A DNA stretch of 9,183 bases from Bifidobacteriaceae bacterium (GTDB lineage: Bacteria; Actinomycetota; Actinomycetes; Actinomycetales; WQXJ01): positions 1 to 9,183 of the forward strand of contig JAISMT010000059.1 in assembly GCA_031276585.1 (NCBI GenBank). Direction: 5' to 3'. Shown piece by piece: positions 7,822 through 9,183 of this stretch. The notes under the pieces are model-generated. The model saw only the letters and a program-made list of their open reading frames with translations, had not been told where the DNA came from and ran no database searches. Numbering within the stretch: the stretch's first letter is position 1; the number at the start of each line of letters is the position of its first letter. A program made the translations under genes and the position numbers.

Positions 7822-8526
7822 TCACTCCGCCCGCGCCTGATGCAAAGCCACAATCCCACCGGTCACATTCCGGTGGCTGGCCGCACTCCACCCCGCTAGC
7901 TCCAGCTGCCGTTCCAACTCATGTTGGTCCGCCCAAGCCCAAATCGAATCCGCCAGGTACTGGTAAGCCGAATGGTTGGAAGCCACCAACCGGGCTATCA
8001 GAGGCATAACCCGCCGCAAATACCAGCGGTAAACGGCTCCAAACGGACGCCAGACCGGGCGCGAAAACTCGCAAATCACTAACCGCCCCCCTGGTTTGGT
8101 GACCCGCCTCATCTCAGCCAACGCGCCAGGCACATCTTGAACGTTGCGCAGTCCAAAAGAGATAGTCACCTGGTCAAAAGTGGCGTCTGCGAACGGCAAA
8201 GCAGTGGCATCGCCACCAATCAAAGACACCGCACGGTAATAAGCCCCCAGGCGGCGCTGCCCTTGGCGTAACATGCCCTCAGAGAAATCACAGGCCACCA
8301 CCTCGGCCCCCCGCCGAGCTAATGCCACCGAAGAAGTACAAGTTCCCGCCGCTAAATCCATTACCGCCTGACCTGCGACATCCCCTAATGCCCGCAAAGT
8401 CTGGCGCCGCCACCAATGCACTAAACCAACGGTCATCACACTATCCGTCAGGTCATATTTGGGCGCCACCTTGTCAAACATCCGCGCGACAGTCCTAGGT
8501 TCCTTGGCCAGATCCGCAGTAGTCAC
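7822..8526 (-). CDS. menG: Demethylmenaquinone C-methyltransferase (MenG/UbiE family)
   Basis: This enzyme transfers a methyl group from S-adenosylmethionine to demethylmenaquinone, the ring-methylation step of menaquinone synthesis. Counted from the GTG at 8526 it has 234 residues, the same length as the mycobacterial enzyme. MFDKVAPKYD (16-25) is the family's N-terminal signature. The SAM-binding strand and loop are VMDLAAGTCTSS (55-66) and VACDFSEGM near 77-85. GDATALPF (105-112), FGLRNV (124-129) and KPGGRLVICEFS (134-145) are typical. The frame extends to a TTG at 8577 that has TAAGG 7 nt upstream, while the GTG has only a weak ribosome site. Homology favours the GTG and spacing favours the TTG, so the start is unsettled. 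With no ubiquinone genes visible and menF beside it, I assign the menaquinone role. Confidence 0.93.
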   Translation of the reverse strand: MTTADLAKEPRTVARMFDKVAPKYDLTDSVMTVGLVHWWRRQTLRALGDVAGQAVMDLAAGTCTSSVALARRGAEVVACDFSEGMLRQGQRRLGAYYRAVSLIGGDATALPFADATFDQVTISFGLRNVQDVPGALAEMRRVTKPGGRLVICEFSRPVWRPFGAVYRWYLRRVMPLIARLVASNHSAYQYLADSIWAWADQHELERQLELAGWSAASHRNVTGGIVALHQARAE

Positions 8527-8603
8527 GGCCAATATCTTCGCATGTAATTGGTTCTGAGATGTGGGTAGCGGTCCCAACCTTAAGCCTTAGACTTAGCGGC
8601 GCT
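8527..8603. promoter_or_regulatory. Divergent menG/menF control region
   Basis: The two menaquinone genes point away from each other across 77 bp, or only 26 bp if menG starts at the TTG at 8577. Both promoters must lie here or inside the opposite gene's start region, or the transcripts have little or no leader. I found no convincing -35/-10 pair on either strand. CTTA occurs three times between 8579 and 8595, and an inverted repeat begins at 8596. Confidence 0.4.
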
Positions 8604-8613
8604 ATGGCGCCGC
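8596..8613. repeat. 7-bp perfect GC hairpin with the menF start codon in its loop
   Basis: GCGGCGC (8596-8602) and GCGCCGC (8607-8613) are exact reverse complements around the four bases TATG (8603-8606). The ATG in that loop is the proposed menF start. In menF mRNA the stem would hold both sides of the start codon. In DNA it would be an 18-bp operator-like dyad between two divergent menaquinone genes. The repeat is seen; any role is inferred. Confidence 0.55.
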
Positions 8614-9183
8614 GTCTCACTTTTAGGACCTTTCCTGCGCATCACCCTGCCTCCTTACTGGAAGGCACAGACGCTCGAGCAGCTGTTTGGCTGCACCAAG
8701 GGCAAGGTTTTGTAGGGTTGGGGCAAGCTGCCCGGTTCGAAGCCACGGGACCCGACCGCCTAGCCGCCGCAGAATCTTGGTGGCGCGAAATATTAAGGCA
8801 CTCCCGGGTTGAGGGCAGCAGGGACCAACCAGCAATGGGTCCGCTGGCCTTGGGGTCTTTCACGTTTTCCGGGAACTCCCCGGAACCTTCCGTTTTGCTA
8901 GTGCCTCGAGTGGTACGGGCTCGTTACGGTGGTAAAGAGTGGATCACCTACGCTGACCAGGACGGCCAGGAACCTTATAAAGTATTTACGAAGCCCGATG
9001 CCGCGACGCCACCGGCCCAGCCTCCCCATCTAACCGAGCAGCCCGGTCCTATAGGGGCAACCCAATGGCCGGAACGGGTAGCTCAAGCGTTAGCCCTGGT
9101 CCAGCAAAATGTGGTGGAAAAAGTAGTGCTAGCCCGTTCCGTGTTGGCCAGCTCTACCACTGGGCCTATTGATGTACGCACCG
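8604..9183 (+). CDS. menF: Isochorismate synthase (MenF family), N-terminal part, runs off the window
   Basis: This is the first enzyme of menaquinone synthesis, converting chorismate to isochorismate. 193 codons are visible without a stop before the window ends, roughly the first 40-45% of a protein usually 400-450 aa long. GQGFVGLGQAARFE (33-46) and GPLALGSFTFSG (79-90) match the N-terminal part of actinobacterial isochorismate synthases, then SVLLVPRVVRAR (96-107). EKVVLARSV (172-180) opens the chorismate-binding domain, and K173 corresponds to the conserved lysine of the family. The catalytic core lies beyond the window, so a siderophore-type (EntC-like) isochorismate synthase cannot be fully excluded, but divergence from menG supports the menaquinone role. 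The ATG at 8604 lacks a good ribosome site. An in-frame ATG at 8559 would add 15 residues and overlap the longer version of menG. Confidence 0.85.
   Translation, partial: MAPRLTFRTFPAHHPASLLEGTDARAAVWLHQGQGFVGLGQAARFEATGPDRLAAAESWWREILRHSRVEGSRDQPAMGPLALGSFTFSGNSPEPSVLLVPRVVRARYGGKEWITYADQDGQEPYKVFTKPDAATPPAQPPHLTEQPGPIGATQWPERVAQALALVQQNVVEKVVLARSVLASSTTGPIDVRT

Noticed and set aside
8623..8863. Two overlapping open frames on the minus strand at the right end
   Set aside because: They are opposite the clearly coding start of menF, which matches isochorismate synthases.

Overview
The window carries the front half of an actinobacterial respiratory complex I operon (nuoA to nuoG) together with menaquinone genes. 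The encoded proteins resemble mycobacterial and other actinobacterial homologues as I remember them: NuoC, NuoD, NuoE and NuoF nearly end to end, MenG with exactly the same likely length (234 aa), and a MenJ-type reductase. Base composition looks like mid-50s percent GC (by eye, not counted), which is lower than Mycobacterium or Streptomyces. I therefore place it in Actinomycetota with moderate GC and cannot name the genus.

Layout, from right to left because almost everything is on the minus strand. At the right edge the first 193 codons of an isochorismate synthase (menF) run on the plus strand and leave the window. It diverges from menG, the demethylmenaquinone methyltransferase, across a very short gap that contains a perfect GC-rich inverted repeat around the menF start codon. 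A noncoding stretch of about 300 bp follows, with a plausible sigma-70-type promoter and two inverted repeats. Then come a geranylgeranyl/menaquinone reductase (menJ-like), nuoA, nuoB, nuoC, nuoD, nuoE, nuoF and nuoG. From nuoB to nuoG every junction is a 4-bp stop/start overlap (ATGA, or GTGA at nuoD/nuoE), which suggests tight translational coupling.

The functions fit together. MenF starts menaquinone synthesis, MenG makes the last ring methylation, the MenJ-like enzyme saturates part of the isoprenoid tail, and complex I passes electrons from NADH to that quinone. The NuoE/F/G module takes electrons from NADH through FMN and Fe-S clusters, NuoB/C/D connect to the quinone site, and NuoA is the first membrane subunit.

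The main oddity is nuoG. The reading frame ends at codon 407 with a TGA in the middle of a protein normally about 800 aa long. The five in-frame codons left at the window edge still match the family, so this looks like a nonsense change (or a sequence error) rather than the natural end. NuoG also lacks the cysteines of the optional N7 cluster. I found no sign of a novel system, mobile element, CRISPR array or RNA gene; this is mostly a housekeeping region.
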